Below are positions 44,271-55,662 of a stretch of DNA of 64,000 nt, piece by piece. Numbering within the stretch: position 1 is the first letter of the stretch; the number at the start of each line of letters is the position of its first letter. The stretch is from Raphanus sativus. Lineage: Eukaryota > Streptophyta > Magnoliopsida > Brassicales > Brassicaceae. Location: positions 11,778,668-11,842,667 of the forward strand of contig NC_079519.1 in NCBI RefSeq assembly GCF_000801105.2. The letters run 5' to 3'. The translations under genes and the position numbers were made by a program. The notes under the pieces were generated by a model, which saw only the letters and a list, made by a program, of their open reading frames with translations, was not told the origin of the DNA and searched no databases.

Positions 44271-45446
44271 TGATACACTAAAAATGAATCCTTGCTATTA
44301 CCAAGTTAACAGTTGCAATTGCTACTGCCAAGTTAACAATTGCAATTGTAGTATTTGAGATTCAAATCCAGAGGACAGTCTACACTCTAGTTCTATGAGT
44401 TCCGAAATCAAGCTAAGAAGAAGATATGATTTTGGTTTTAAAGAGACAATAGTTAACAAGTAAAAACACGAGATTGATTCAATTTAACAAGGAGCTAGCC
44501 TAGGGTATTTCATTGGGTGTTGAATTGGAGCCAAACAATTATTCAAGCGCGATGAAGTGCTTTCTAGAACTCGGATCACTCAGCTGGAACACTCCACTGT
44601 CGTGGTAGTGATCGCTTTGCAGATCGATCTCATCACCTAACTGTCGTTGGGATGAGAATCGATTGCAAGCTTTAGAGAGCATGTCCGATCAGTTCACTTA
44701 CCACCCTAATATCTACTTTCGCTGATTAGGGATACTAAGCTCATTCAATACAAGTCAAGTTATCTCCTAAGTGGTTAACTAGGCGATGAACTTAGGATCT
44801 AACATCAAGTGATCAGTTTAATGAAAGCAGTAAGAACAGTATGAATGAAGAACAATTATGAATCGCTTATCTATGTTTAGCTCATGTCTCAACACCCTAA
44901 AAACCCTAGGCGAGCAAGGCTACTACTCGATCATGATGCAGAGAATCAAAGACATAAATCCTGAATAAAATTGCATAAGAACAGAGTAGTAAACAATAGG
45001 GTTCAGATGATCTTCTCTATGAGAGGATGGATTCTTGTCCCTTACAAGTTGCAGATCGCAAATCACAGTGTTCTCTTGTAAAAACTAGCGTAAGAAATTA
45101 ATAAAATGATAGATGGCGTTTTTATATGGAGGCGCCAGTGAGTAGAATAGAGATTAGGGCAACAAGGCTTTAATTCCCTAAATAGGAGTTTCCATATTCG
45201 TCGGGAACAATCTCGGGATCACTCCGTCTGCTTGTTCCGCTTGAGAGAGAACAGTCTCAGGACTGTTCTACTTGAGTGTTCTCCGTAGGATTGCTCCAAA
45301 ATGACATCTTTTCTTCATGTACCTTCTCTTCTCTCTTCTACCAACTCCAGACCTGTAAAAGGTCAAAAAGGACTAGACTGACACGAATTAGTGACTTGAA
45401 AAAAATGAAAACATATATACAATGATGTGAAAAACACCATATATCA
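44271..45446 (-). repeat. 3' LTR of the Athila-type element
   Basis: 1176 bp, TGATACAC at the left and ATATATCA at the right, so TG...CA on either strand. It matches 63029-64000 almost throughout. Confidence 0.88.
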
Positions 45447-45462
45447 ATTCCCCCAGACTTAG
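45447..45462 (-). other. Polypurine tract of the Athila-type element
   Basis: On the minus strand CTAAGTCTGGGGGAAT directly precedes the 3' LTR, the position of the plus-strand primer. Confidence 0.8.
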
Positions 45463-46362
45463 ATCCTTGTTTGTCCTCGAACAAGACAAGTACCAAGAAC
45501 AGGGAGAAAGGTTTGAAAGCGTGGGAACTCGCTTATTCTCAGCAACCATACTCTTACCACAAATCTCTGAACCATACAAGCTGTAGATTAGGACCGCACA
45601 CACTTACTGAGAACCCCCTGATCGCTGTTCAAAGATTGGCTCCTTTCTCTACATCTCAACCTGAAAAGGCAACACTTTCGAGACAAAACTCCTTATGCTC
45701 AATTAAGATCAGCGAGAGCTTCTTGTCACATGCTCTACTCAGAGAGAACGGGCTAGGTATAGAACATGCTAACGTTTATGGTGGAGTTCAAGAGTGTTTA
45801 GGGTTTACCAAGAGCGGATGCAGGATATCACACAAAATGGTCATGAGAGGACGGCTCCATTGAGGTCCACAGTCCTTACTCATCTCTGCTAATCGGACTG
45901 CTCTCCGATAGATTGATCATAGGACTGCTCTGCGCGATTCAACTTCCCCTTCAGAACATTTCAATGAAACCACACCATCACTTTCTCAACTTCCCCAGTG
46001 GCATGCATCATGAATTCTTCCCCTTCTCGTCACCAGTAAACAAAAGCAAAAACAAAAACTTTTTTTTTTATATCGAAATACAAGATGCTGGGGTGACGAG
46101 GAAGGAGGTAACAAGTGATGTACATGATGCCACTGGTGATTCATCCTAGTTCGTTCTAGCCACTTACTTCTTTCGTTGTTCTCTCTGGTATCGGAACAGG
46201 CACTCTGGTTGTTCTCTTGTCTGCACTGATTGTTCCGCCTTCTTCCACTGTGTGAGCATTGATGAGTAAGAACTGCGTCGATCCTTTCCTCTCCGACCTT
46301 TTTGCACATATCTGCACATAAAGTACTAGAAAAGCAAATGCATGAGGGTGGAACAAAAGGCC
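45463..46362 (-). other. Non-coding 3' interior of the Athila-type element
   Basis: No family protein is recognised. It is continuous with 55091-55660 once the inserted element is removed. GGACTGCTCT-type words recur. Frames here look like chance. Confidence 0.5.
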
Positions 46363-46367
46363 AGGGT

Positions 46368-48112
46368 TGTAAGACCCAAACCTGGATCCCTTGATCCAAC
46401 CAGTCCGCGGCCTTACCTAATTCTCTAAGTGCAATTCAGCCGGTTAAGGTCCAATCTTTACTTAGTCATTTTTCAATCATTTGAGGTTCATGCAATAATA
46501 AAAACAATGCGGAAGCTTAAGGCAAACATCATATTATATATATATGTCAAATGTGATCCATACAAAGTATTCAATCAATCAGTTGCACAATATGCTATCT
46601 TAAATCCAATGTAAACAACAAGTCACTACATCACACATCCCACACGGCCAAGGTCTTCATGGCTCCTTAGCCTTACCACGATCCCTGTCAGGACCTGAAA
46701 TCAAAACCCACAACACATATGCATAAGAATCATGATCAGATATCCTAGCAACAACAACCTAAGCATGGTTGGACACTTAGCCTATTCTGGCCAAAAGTGA
46801 CCCTTTCTGATACTTGTCCAAAAACTAATTAAAATTCATGATAAATCAAGATAAATCATGATTAAGAGAATGGTCCAATTGGAATTCCCAGAACCGGCCT
46901 CAATCATATTGATCTTGGCCATGAACAGCCAAACCGGCCTCATGGGACCATCTCGAAATCAATGTTATAAATCCATTATATCACTTTGATAATTCATTAA
47001 AAATCCCCACTAAGAGATATCAATCGCCAAATCCCAATAAATCCCTTAGGAACTATGAGATCGGACCTTACATGCCCAACCAAGGCCATGGAGAGATTAC
47101 TCTGATCTAACCAAGCCTTGGTGGCGTGTCCATGAGTTTAAACCCATAGATTACTTCAGAATATGATAGAGAAGGTATATATTGACAGGAAAAGAGTAAT
47201 AGATGCAACCATCCACACATGGATCAAACGGCCTGACCATCCGGATGAATGGCCTTAGGCGGTTTGCACTTGGTTTGCATCAGGTACCTAAGGTGTGTGT
47301 TCGGAAGCCCCCACACTCTTCTCTGCAGCCTTATCCTTTCCTCTAGTATCCATTTCCGATCAAGTCTCCTTTGCCCACGGCTTAGAACCCACCGGAATCA
47401 CCTTGCCTTCACACGGACTGCCTTGCGGCCACACTTCTCTTTTCTCTCTTTGATTATGTAAAGAATTGGGCAGAGTTTCCCCCTTATGTTTCTGATGATT
47501 TCTGTCGATAGAGGAGGCCTATATTTATAGGAGAGAGACTTGGCAACTGCCCGGACGCAATGATTGGCCGATTGGTCAACGGTTACACCCTTTCGGCCAA
47601 ACCGTCCAACCGCTCCTAAACTGCTCTTCTCTGCGTTTGGGCTGATCGATCTCAGGCCCAATAGCTTGCCCACATGCTTAGCTTACTTGCCAAAGCATCC
47701 TAGACCCATCAGACACCCATGACCACCATCCGGTCCATGACCATCACTCATGGTCTGCAATGACCGGCCAAGACTCCATCACTCTGTCCAGCTGAGTTGA
47801 GCTGAGTACTAGCTGCCTGAGCTGAGTGAGCTACTCCTCCAGCTCCAGTGAGCTTCCCCAGACTGTGTGAGCTCCCTACCAGCTCCACCTAGCTGATTGA
47901 ACTGCCTCCGGACCTTGTCTAGCTTCCGGACCACTCATCCAGCTCTCTTTTCCTTCTTTCTTTCTTATTCTGGTCAAGTCTCAGCAACCTGATGCACTTA
48001 ACCTTCTGTTTGGACCATGATACGCTTGCCTTTAGATCATATGACCTGGCCAGTTCATCTCCCCGTACCATGGCCCGTACTGATGGCCTTAGATAGAACT
48101 AGGGACATGACA
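46368..48112 (-). repeat. 3' LTR of the chromovirus-like element
   Basis: 1745 bp, TGTAAGACCC to GGGACATGACA. It is about 97% or more identical by eye to the LTR at 53339-55085; small differences are scattered, including a shorter (TA)n and a TTTC run. Confidence 0.93.
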
Positions 48113-48127
48113 AGTCTCCCCCACTTG
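48113..48127 (-). other. Polypurine tract
   Basis: On the minus strand CCAAGTGGGGGAGACT lies immediately before the 3' LTR. Confidence 0.8.
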
Positions 48128-48582
48128 GAAGGAACTCGTCCCCGAGTTCATAATTGATGATTCTCCAACCACATACTGACTATACCACTCAGGATACTCA
48201 GCTTTCATCCTTGCCTCTGTTTCCCAAGTGATAATGTCTTTGCCATTGAATTCCCATACTATCTTTAGCATAAGAACTGTCTTCTTTCTCATTGCATTTT
48301 CCATCCGATCAATGATCCGAACCGGCCTTGTCTCTAAGGTGAGGTTCTTACCAAGATCTTTTGGAATTTCAGGCAACACAATGTCTTGATCCGTTAGACA
48401 CTTCTTTAGTTGAGACACATGGAATACATTATGGTAAGCATCCATTTCAGATGGCAAATCCAATTTGTAAGCCACTGCCCCAACCCTTTCAAGTATCCTG
48501 AATGGACCTAAGAACCTTGGGTCCAGTTTCCTTCTTCCAGAAACTCTGGCCCTGCCCTTGAAGGTAATCATCTTGAGGTAGA
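48113..48582 (-). pseudogene. C-terminal integrase / chromodomain-like part, out of frame
   Basis: Reads MITFKGRARVSGRRKLDPRF, then LGPFRILERVGAVAYKLDLP and NVFHVSQLKKCL, the usual integrase C-terminal (GPF/Y) module, followed by VLMLKIVWEFNGKDIITWET and EYPEWY, a chromodomain-like segment. Such tails guide integration to heterochromatin in chromoviruses. A stop and a frame change at about 48572-48585 separate it from the integrase core, so it is no longer joined to pol. Confidence 0.85.
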
Positions 48583-51552
48583 TTAGACACCAACCTCAAA
48601 CTCAAGATGTTTCCTTCTCTTTTCAGCATAGCTCTTATGGCGGTCTTGGGCTTCTTTCATCTTCTCCTTGACCATTTTGATCTTCTCTGTGGTTTCTTCC
48701 ACAATCTCAGGACCTATTATGTTGCGCTCCTCCACTTGGGTCCAGCATAAAGGTGTCCTGCAAGGCCGCCCATACAATGCTTCATAAGGAGACATACCTA
48801 TGCTGGTGTGAAAGCTGTTGTTGTATGTAAACTCCACCAGTGGTAAGTGCTTCTCCCATGAGTCACCCCAGTCCAGAACACATGCTCTTAGCATGTCTTC
48901 TAAAGTCTGGATGGTTCTTTCTGACTGACCATCCGTTTGAGGATGATAGGATGTACTCATGTTCACTCTTGTTCCTAGAGCCTTTTGAAAAGCTCTCCAG
49001 AAGTAAAAAGTGAACCTAGGGTCTCTATCTGAGACTATACTGGCCGGCACTCCATGCAGCCTTACAATTTGATCTATGTAGATCTTTACAATCTCATCCA
49101 CTCCATCACCCTTCTTGATTGGTAAGAAGTGTGCAGATTTGGTCAGGCGATCTACAATCACCCAAACTGCATCCTTTTTGTTTCTGGTTGTGGGAAAACC
49201 AGTCACAAAGTCCATTGTGATGTGATCCCACTTCCATTCTGGAATGGGAAGGTTTTGTAGTAAACCACTTGGAACCTGATGTTCAACTTTGACCAATGGA
49301 CAAGTAGGGCACTTGGCCACCCACTCAGAAATGTCAGCTTTCATTCTGATCCAATGGTAGTACCTTTTGATGTCTTTGTACATCTTGTTTAGTCCCGGGT
49401 GCACTGAGAACTTGGACTTATGAGCTTGACTCATAATCTCTTCCTTTAGTCTCTGGTCACCAGGAACACTGACCCGCCCATGTACCAAAATGGTACCATT
49501 ACTTGTGACCTGATACTCAGTCTTGTCATTCTTTGCAACCTTTTGCAAATTCCCATCTAAGCCTTGTGCTTGCTGGATTCTGGTAAGCAGATCAGCCTAG
49601 TTCATAGCCTCCAAACTCAAAGGCTCATCCTCACTAGCCAAAGTGTTCAGATTTAGTGACCGGACCATCCCTTCCAAAATCTCTGCTTCCTTCTCAGCTG
49701 ATACCTCAGCCCTACGCCTGCTCAAAGCATCAGCCACTGGATTGACCTTGCCTGGGTGATAGGCAATGTCCAAATCATAGTCGGCCAAAAAATCCATCCA
49801 CCGCCTTTGTCTCAAATTCAACTCAGGTTGAGTGAATATGTACTTTAGGCTCTTGAGGTCAGTGAGAATTTGAACTTTGGCACCATACAAGTATGATCTC
49901 CATATCTTCAAGGCAAAGACAACTGCGGCCATCTCCAGGTCGTGGGTTGGATAGTTGCCTTCATGCTTCCTGAGTTGCCTTTAGGCATATGCTATGACCT
50001 TCCCATTCTGTGTGAGCACACAGCCTAATCCAGTAATGTATGCATCCGTGTACACCACATATGGTTGGTATGCCTCAGGTAACACCAAGACTGGTGCACT
50101 GGTCAACATGTTCTTCAAGGCCACAAAGCACTTTTCACAAGCTTCAGACCCAATGAACTTGACATCTTTTCCAGTAAGTTGTGTAATAGGTTGTGCCACA
50201 CTAGCAAACCCTTTGACATACTTTCTGTAGTAGCCGGCCAAACCCAAGAAACTTCTCACTTCAGTTGCATTCTTTGGTCTTGGCCACTCTTGTATGCATT
50301 TGATCTTCTCTGGATCAACTGACACTCCTTCCTCAGACACTACATGTCCTAAGAAGCCAATGCTCTTCTGCCAAAAGCTACACTTGCTTAGCTTGGCAAA
50401 CAATTGCTGCTCTCTCAGTCTTTCCAACACCAATCTGAGATGCTTTTCATGGTCCTCCCGAGTCTTAGAGTATACTAGTATGTCATCAATGAAGATGATT
50501 ACAAATTCATCTAAGAAATCTCGAAAAATTCTATTCATCATCTTCATAAAGGTTGCTGGTGCATTGGTCAATCCGAATGGCATGACCACAAACTCATAGT
50601 GACCATACCTAGTCCGGAAAGCTGTCTTCTTTACATCTTCTGATGCAATGGGGATTTGATGATAACCTGATGCCAAATCAATCTTTGAGAACCACTTGGC
50701 TCCTTTCAGTTGATCTAGCAACTCATCAATCCTGGGCAAAGGGTACTTGTTCTTTATAGTAACCCTGTTCAGTCCTCTATAGTCTATGCATAACCTGAAG
50801 CTACCATCCTTCTTTTTAACAAAGAGGACTGGTGCGCCCCATGGAGATACACTTGGGCGTATGAACCCTTTTTCCAACAACTCTTCAAGTTGTTTCTTTA
50901 GCTCAGCCATCTCGGTCGGAGCCATGCGGTATGGGCTCTTTGACATTGGGGCCGTCCCTGGTTCCAGTTCTATTATGAATGGGTCTGACCTATCAGGGGG
51001 AATGCCCTGTAGTGACCTAAACACATCATCAAACTCACTGACCAGCGGTATCCCGTCCGGGCCACCATCCCCTACGACCTCCTTAGTGGTGATTGTGGCT
51101 ATATAAGCCTCACAACCTTGCTCCAGCATCCTTGCCGCTCGGACTGCTGATAACACTAAGCATCCAGAGGCCGGATTAATACCTTGGTACTTGATCGGAG
51201 GTCCACACCCACTCTCAAACTGCACCCTTCCTCGATGACAGTCTAAGGTGGCCCGATTCTTGCCAAGCCAGTCCATACCTAGGATCACCTCGTGATTCTT
51301 AAGGCGGACCACAATCAGATCCACAGGCATTGCCTTATCCCGGATCATTACTGGAATGTCTTTAACCAGACCTAGTGAATGCATAACTTGCCCATCGGCT
51401 GCACTCACCAAGCCAAGATCATTCCTGGTTCCCATTTGGAACATGCCCTTACCAATCATATCTGGACTCACAAAACTATGTGTAGCTCCAGTATCAAATA
51501 ATACATGTGTTTCCACACCACCAATACACAAGGTCCCTACATAAGACCTCAT
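48583..51552 (-). pseudogene. Pol: protease, RT, RNase H, integrase (two in-frame stops)
   Basis: One reading frame from 51552 to 48583 interrupted by TAA at 49981-49983 and TAG at 49597-49599. In order it holds a retropepsin ([12 protein letters not shown]), RT ([33 protein letters not shown] and the catalytic FIDDILVYS, plus [14 protein letters not shown]), RNase H ([15 protein letters not shown], then [18 protein letters not shown]), and integrase with an H-H-C-C finger (HPGLNKMYKDIKRYYHW, CPTC), the core Asp residues (MDFVTGFP, VSDRDPRF) and YHPQTDGQSERT with the final Glu. The RNase H start reads TDA where TDAS is usual. Without the two stops the frame would be whole. It lies on the minus strand like gag, in another frame. 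Confidence 0.93.
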
Positions 51553-51610
51553 CTAAGAATCTAGTCCATCCTAGATTCCTTACCATGCCATTCTAATAAA
51601 TTTAAAAAAT

Positions 51611-53083
51611 TTAAAAGAATAGGTTTAGAGTTTTACCAGTGATCGCCTTGAAGGGTCCAGACTCATCCACATCCCTTGAAAGCTCATAGACTCGAGGTGC
51701 TGAAGTTTGGCCTTGCTTGTGGTTTGGTCGGTTGTTCTCAACACGACCCTTGCCTTGTCCAGTTTGCAATTGAGGACAGTCCACACGGAAATGCCCCCTC
51801 TTGCCACACTGATGACAAGTCCTGGCCTCACTGGTCGAGCCTTGTCCACGGTTCCTGTCCGGACCAGGGCAATCTCGAGCTGAGTGATCCATCTTGCCAC
51901 AACGGGTACAAGCTCCCATTGCCTTCCAGCACTCTCCTCCATGATGTTTGCCACACTTGGGACACTCAGGCCTACCACTTGAGGTTTTACCCCCTTCGGC
52001 CGCATCCCTCTTTCTCTTCTTGTCGCCACTCTGACCAGAAGACACCACCACACTCTTAAGCCTTTGCTTATTTTCTTCAGTCAGATTGGTCTCCAGCATT
52101 GCCATCCTTTCCACCAGCTCAGAGACTGTGTTGAAGGTACGGACTGAGCAATAAGTCTTAAGTTCAGCCCTTAGGCCTCTTATGAACCTGCGGACCTGAA
52201 CCTTCTCATCCTCAAGTTCCTTATCCACATACCTCCTGAGCCGGTTGAACTCTTCCTCATACTCCCTTACTGACCGCTTGCCTCGAACCAAGTCCAGGAA
52301 CTTGGCCTCCAAACGGTCCCATGCTTCAGCCGGAAAGTACTTGTGGTTGAACTCAACTTCAAAGTCAGAGAACCTCACAATGGAACCATTGGTGCGCTTG
52401 TCTAGGGACAGCCACCAGTTGTGTGCATCTCCCTCCAGGAAGTGCACTGCTATGTCTCTCTGGTACTCCTCAGGGCACCTTGTAGACTTGAAGTTCCTGA
52501 TCAGCCGGTCCCTCCACTCATCTGCCTCCATGGGATCAGCACTTCCAGCAAAGTGTTTGGTTCCCAAACGAGAGATGTGCTCAAGCACCTTCAGGTAATC
52601 AACCTTCTTAGTTGTCCCAGCTGGTGGATCCAGCTCAATCACCTCAGCTATAGGTGCAACATAACCACAAGCTCCACCAGCTCCAAGAGCTATCACATGA
52701 GCTTGAGTAGTCTGACCCACTGATGAGTTCACAACTGGTGTGAACACTTGGGTCATTGCCAGCATCTGACTTCCCATCAACTTGATTGCATCAAGTATTT
52801 GCTTCATGGTTGGTTCAGCCATTGGTTCATCCGGACCAATCCTCCCATCACTTTGGATGTTTGGATCAGCTCGGTTACCAGTCTCTGAGGACTCAGCTTC
52901 ACCTTCCTGATCATTCCCTTGCTGCCCACAAGCTGCTCCTAGCTGGCTTCCAGCTGCATTCAGCTGCTGTCCAGTCTCGTCCAGCTGCCTGTTCTCTCCA
53001 TCCAGCTGAACCTCGGTCTGATTGACTTGGGTTTCAGTCAGGATGGCCTCACTGGTATGTCCAGTAGGTGGAACTGACAACAT
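51611..53083 (-). CDS. Gag polyprotein of the chromovirus-like element
   Basis: About 490 residues, intact. An N-terminal Gln/Glu-rich region (repeats of QLDE, QLNAAG, QLGA) is followed by the retrotransposon gag domain (MEADEWRDRLIRNFKSTRCP, HNWWLSLDKRTNG, REYEEEFNRLRRYVDKELED) and then three Cys/His clusters: CPKCGKHHGGEC, CTRCGKMDHSARDC and CHQCGKRGHFRVDC. The last two are CX2CX4HX4C zinc knuckles that bind RNA. The first ATG in frame is at 53083; the open frame reaches further upstream without ATG. A gap of about 58 bp and a frame change separate it from pol, which may be a lesion, a recoding site or a small intron. Confidence 0.9.
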   Translation of the reverse strand: MLSVPPTGHTSEAILTETQVNQTEVQLDGENRQLDETGQQLNAAGSQLGAACGQQGNDQEGEAESSETGNRADPNIQSDGRIGPDEPMAEPTMKQILDAIKLMGSQMLAMTQVFTPVVNSSVGQTTQAHVIALGAGGACGYVAPIAEVIELDPPAGTTKKVDYLKVLEHISRLGTKHFAGSADPMEADEWRDRLIRNFKSTRCPEEYQRDIAVHFLEGDAHNWWLSLDKRTNGSIVRFSDFEVEFNHKYFPAEAWDRLEAKFLDLVRGKRSVREYEEEFNRLRRYVDKELEDEKVQVRRFIRGLRAELKTYCSVRTFNTVSELVERMAMLETNLTEENKQRLKSVVVSSGQSGDKKRKRDAAEGGKTSSGRPECPKCGKHHGGECWKAMGACTRCGKMDHSARDCPGPDRNRGQGSTSEARTCHQCGKRGHFRVDCPQLQTGQGKGRVENNRPNHKQGQTSAPRVYELSRDVDESGPFKAITGKTLNLFF

Positions 53084-53323
53084 CACTTGCGGATTGAGTA
53101 CTGAGGCATCTCCTGCTCCGGACGCCCTTGTCCCATCCTTAGTCTTCCGAGACTTCTTCCTTGTTCCCTTAGGACATCAAAGACAAACACAAGGCAAAGG
53201 TTAGATTAACATTTTTATTTGCAAACCTCAAGCAATTTAATGTTAACCAATACCAAAACCTGCCATGAGACCCAGCCGGATGTGTGATGACCTGCCCTAA
53301 CCCAACAGCCTAGAATCAAGCAT

Positions 53324-53335
53324 GCTCTGATACCA
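53324..53335 (-). other. Primer-binding site for initiator tRNA-Met
   Basis: On the minus strand TGGTATCAGAGC lies three bases inside the 5' LTR. This is the standard plant initiator-Met primer site. Confidence 0.9.
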
Positions 53336-53338
53336 ACT

Positions 53339-55085
53339 TATAAGACCCAAACGTGGATCCCTTGATCCAACCAGTCCGCGGCCTTACCTAATTCTCTAAG
53401 TGCAATTCAGTCGGTTAAGGTCCAATCTTTACTTAGTCATTTTTCAATCATTTGAGGTTCATGCAATAATAAAAACAATGCGGAAGCTTAAGGCAAACAT
53501 CATATATATATATGTCAAATGTGATCCATACAAAGTATTCAATCAATCAGTTGCACAATATGCTATCTTAAATCCAATGTAAACAACAAGTCACTACATC
53601 ACACATCCCACACGGCCAAGGTCTTCATGGCTCCTTAGCCTTACCACGATCCCTGTCAGGACCTGAAATCAAAACCCACAACTCATATGCATAAGAATCA
53701 TGATCAGATATCCTAGCAACAACAACCTAAGCATGGTTTGGACACTTAGCCTATTCTGGCCAAAAGTGACCCTTTCTGATACTTGTCCAAAAACTAATTA
53801 AAATTCATGATAAATCATGATAAATCATGATTAAGAGAATGGTTCAATTGGAATTCCCAGAACCGGCCTCAATCATATTGATCTTGGCCATGAACATCCA
53901 AACCGGCATCATGGGACCATCTCGAAATCAATGTTATAAATCCATTCTATCACTTTGATAATTCATTATAAATCCCCACTAAGAGATATCAATCGCCAAA
54001 TCCCAATAACTCCCTTAGGAACTATGAGATCGGACCTTACATGCCCAACCAAGGCCATGGAGAGATTACTCTGATCTAACCAAGCCTTGGTGGCGTGTCC
54101 ATGAGTTTAAACCCATAGATTACTTCAGAATATGATAGAGAAGGTATATATTGACAGGAAAAGAGTAATAGATGCAACCATCCACACATGGATCAAACGG
54201 CCTGACCATCCGGATGAATGGCCTTAGGCGGTTTGCACTTGGTTTGCATCATGTACCTTAGGTGTGTGTTCGGAAGCCCCCACACTCTTCTCTGCAGCCT
54301 TCTCCTTTCTTCTAGTATCCATTTCCGATCAAGTCTCCTTTGCCCACGGCTTAGAACCCACCGGAATCACCTTGCCTTCACACGGACTGCCTTGCGGCCA
54401 CACTTCTCTTTTCTCTCTTTGATTCTGTATAGAATTGGGCAGAATTTCTCCCTTATGTTTCTGATGATTTCTGTCGACAGAGGAGGCCTATATTTATAGG
54501 AGAGAGACTTGGCAACTGCCCGGACGCAATGATTGGCCGATTGGCCAACGGTTACACCCTTTCGGCCAAACCGTCCATCCGCTCCTAAACTGCTCTTCTC
54601 TGCGTTTGGGCTGATTGATATCAGGCCCAATAGCTTGCCCACATGCTTAGCTTACTTGCCAAAGCATCCTAGACCCATCGGACACCCATGACCACCATCC
54701 GGTCCATGGCCATCACTCATGGTCCGCAATGACCGGCCAAGACTCCATCACTCTGTCCAGCTGAGTTGAGCTGAGTACTAGCTGCCTGAACTGAGTGAGC
54801 TACTCCTCCAGCTCCAGTGAGCTGCCCCAGACTGTGTGAGCTCCCTACCAGCTCCACCTAGCTGATTGAGCTGCCTCCGTACCTTGTCCAGCTTCCGGAC
54901 CACTCATCCAGCTCTCTTTTCTTTCTTTCTTTCTTTCTTATTCTGGTCAAGTCTCAGCAACCTGATGCACTTAACCTTCTGTTTGGACCATGATACGCTT
55001 GCCTTTAGATTATATGACCTGGCCAGTTCATCTCCCCGTACCATGACCCGTACTGATGGCCTTAGATAGAACTAGGGACATGACA
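53339..55085 (-). repeat. 5' LTR of the chromovirus-like element
   Basis: 1747 bp. Its left end reads TATAAGACCC where the other LTR has TGTAAGACCC, a terminal mutation. The right end is ATGACA followed by the AGGGT duplication. Confidence 0.93.
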
Positions 55086-55662
55086 AGGGTTCAAGGTGGA
55101 AACTAGCTAAAGATGAGCTAGCCACTCAGGAACAACAAGAGGGATAAAATCGGATAAGAAGTCTTGAGTGTAGTTCTCATTCTACCCTGATCTAGTGCCC
55201 ATGACAAGAAGAATTAAAGTCCAGATTAGGTTCAGATAAAGTGGAGTTAAGTCTGCCTAGTGTAACATGATCGGTATAGAACTTCTGGAGTGTCAAATGA
55301 GATAAGTCAGGGTGTTCCAAGTCTATGTGTGGGTCTTTCATCACTGCTAAGGTCACTGAATAAGAAGGTTAAAGCACGAGGTGGTTAAAAGAGCATCACA
55401 AAATAAGGTCATGATTCCCACAATAGTTTTGACTGACTCGATCCTAAAAACTGACTCGATAAAAACATAAAATGACACAAGGACTGACTCAAAAAGCACA
55501 CAAGCAAATATAGTACAATCTCTCCCCCAGACTTAGTACACACCATCCCTGGTTGTGAAAATAAATCAGAGGAAGCTGAAACACAACAAACAGAAGCAAA
55601 TAACATGAAAAATAAATAGTTCAGATGGATAAGACAAAGGGATAGAAATAGTCCTTTCGGAC

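Larger units (their letters stand above)
46368..55085 (-). mobile_element. Ty3/gypsy chromovirus-like retrotransposon, complete but inactive
   Basis: 8718 bp flanked by an exact 5-bp duplication AGGGT (46363-46367 and 55086-55090). It has two LTRs of about 1.75 kb, an initiator-Met primer site, a polypurine tract, gag with zinc knuckles, and pol with protease, RT, RNase H, integrase and a chromodomain-like tail. The order and long LTRs suggest the Tekay/Del branch. Two in-frame stops and one frame change break pol. Confidence 0.93.

Noticed and set aside
45471..46399. Open frames near the Athila 3' LTR on both strands
   Set aside because: No family features; the region is the non-coding 3' interior of the element.
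47249..47673. Paired frames in the LTR of the chromovirus-like element (and again at 54218-54642)
   Set aside because: They lie inside LTRs, overlap on opposite strands and have no protein features.
50294..53204. Plus-strand frames of 60-127 codons across gag-pol
   Set aside because: Antisense shadows of the retrotransposon coding strand.
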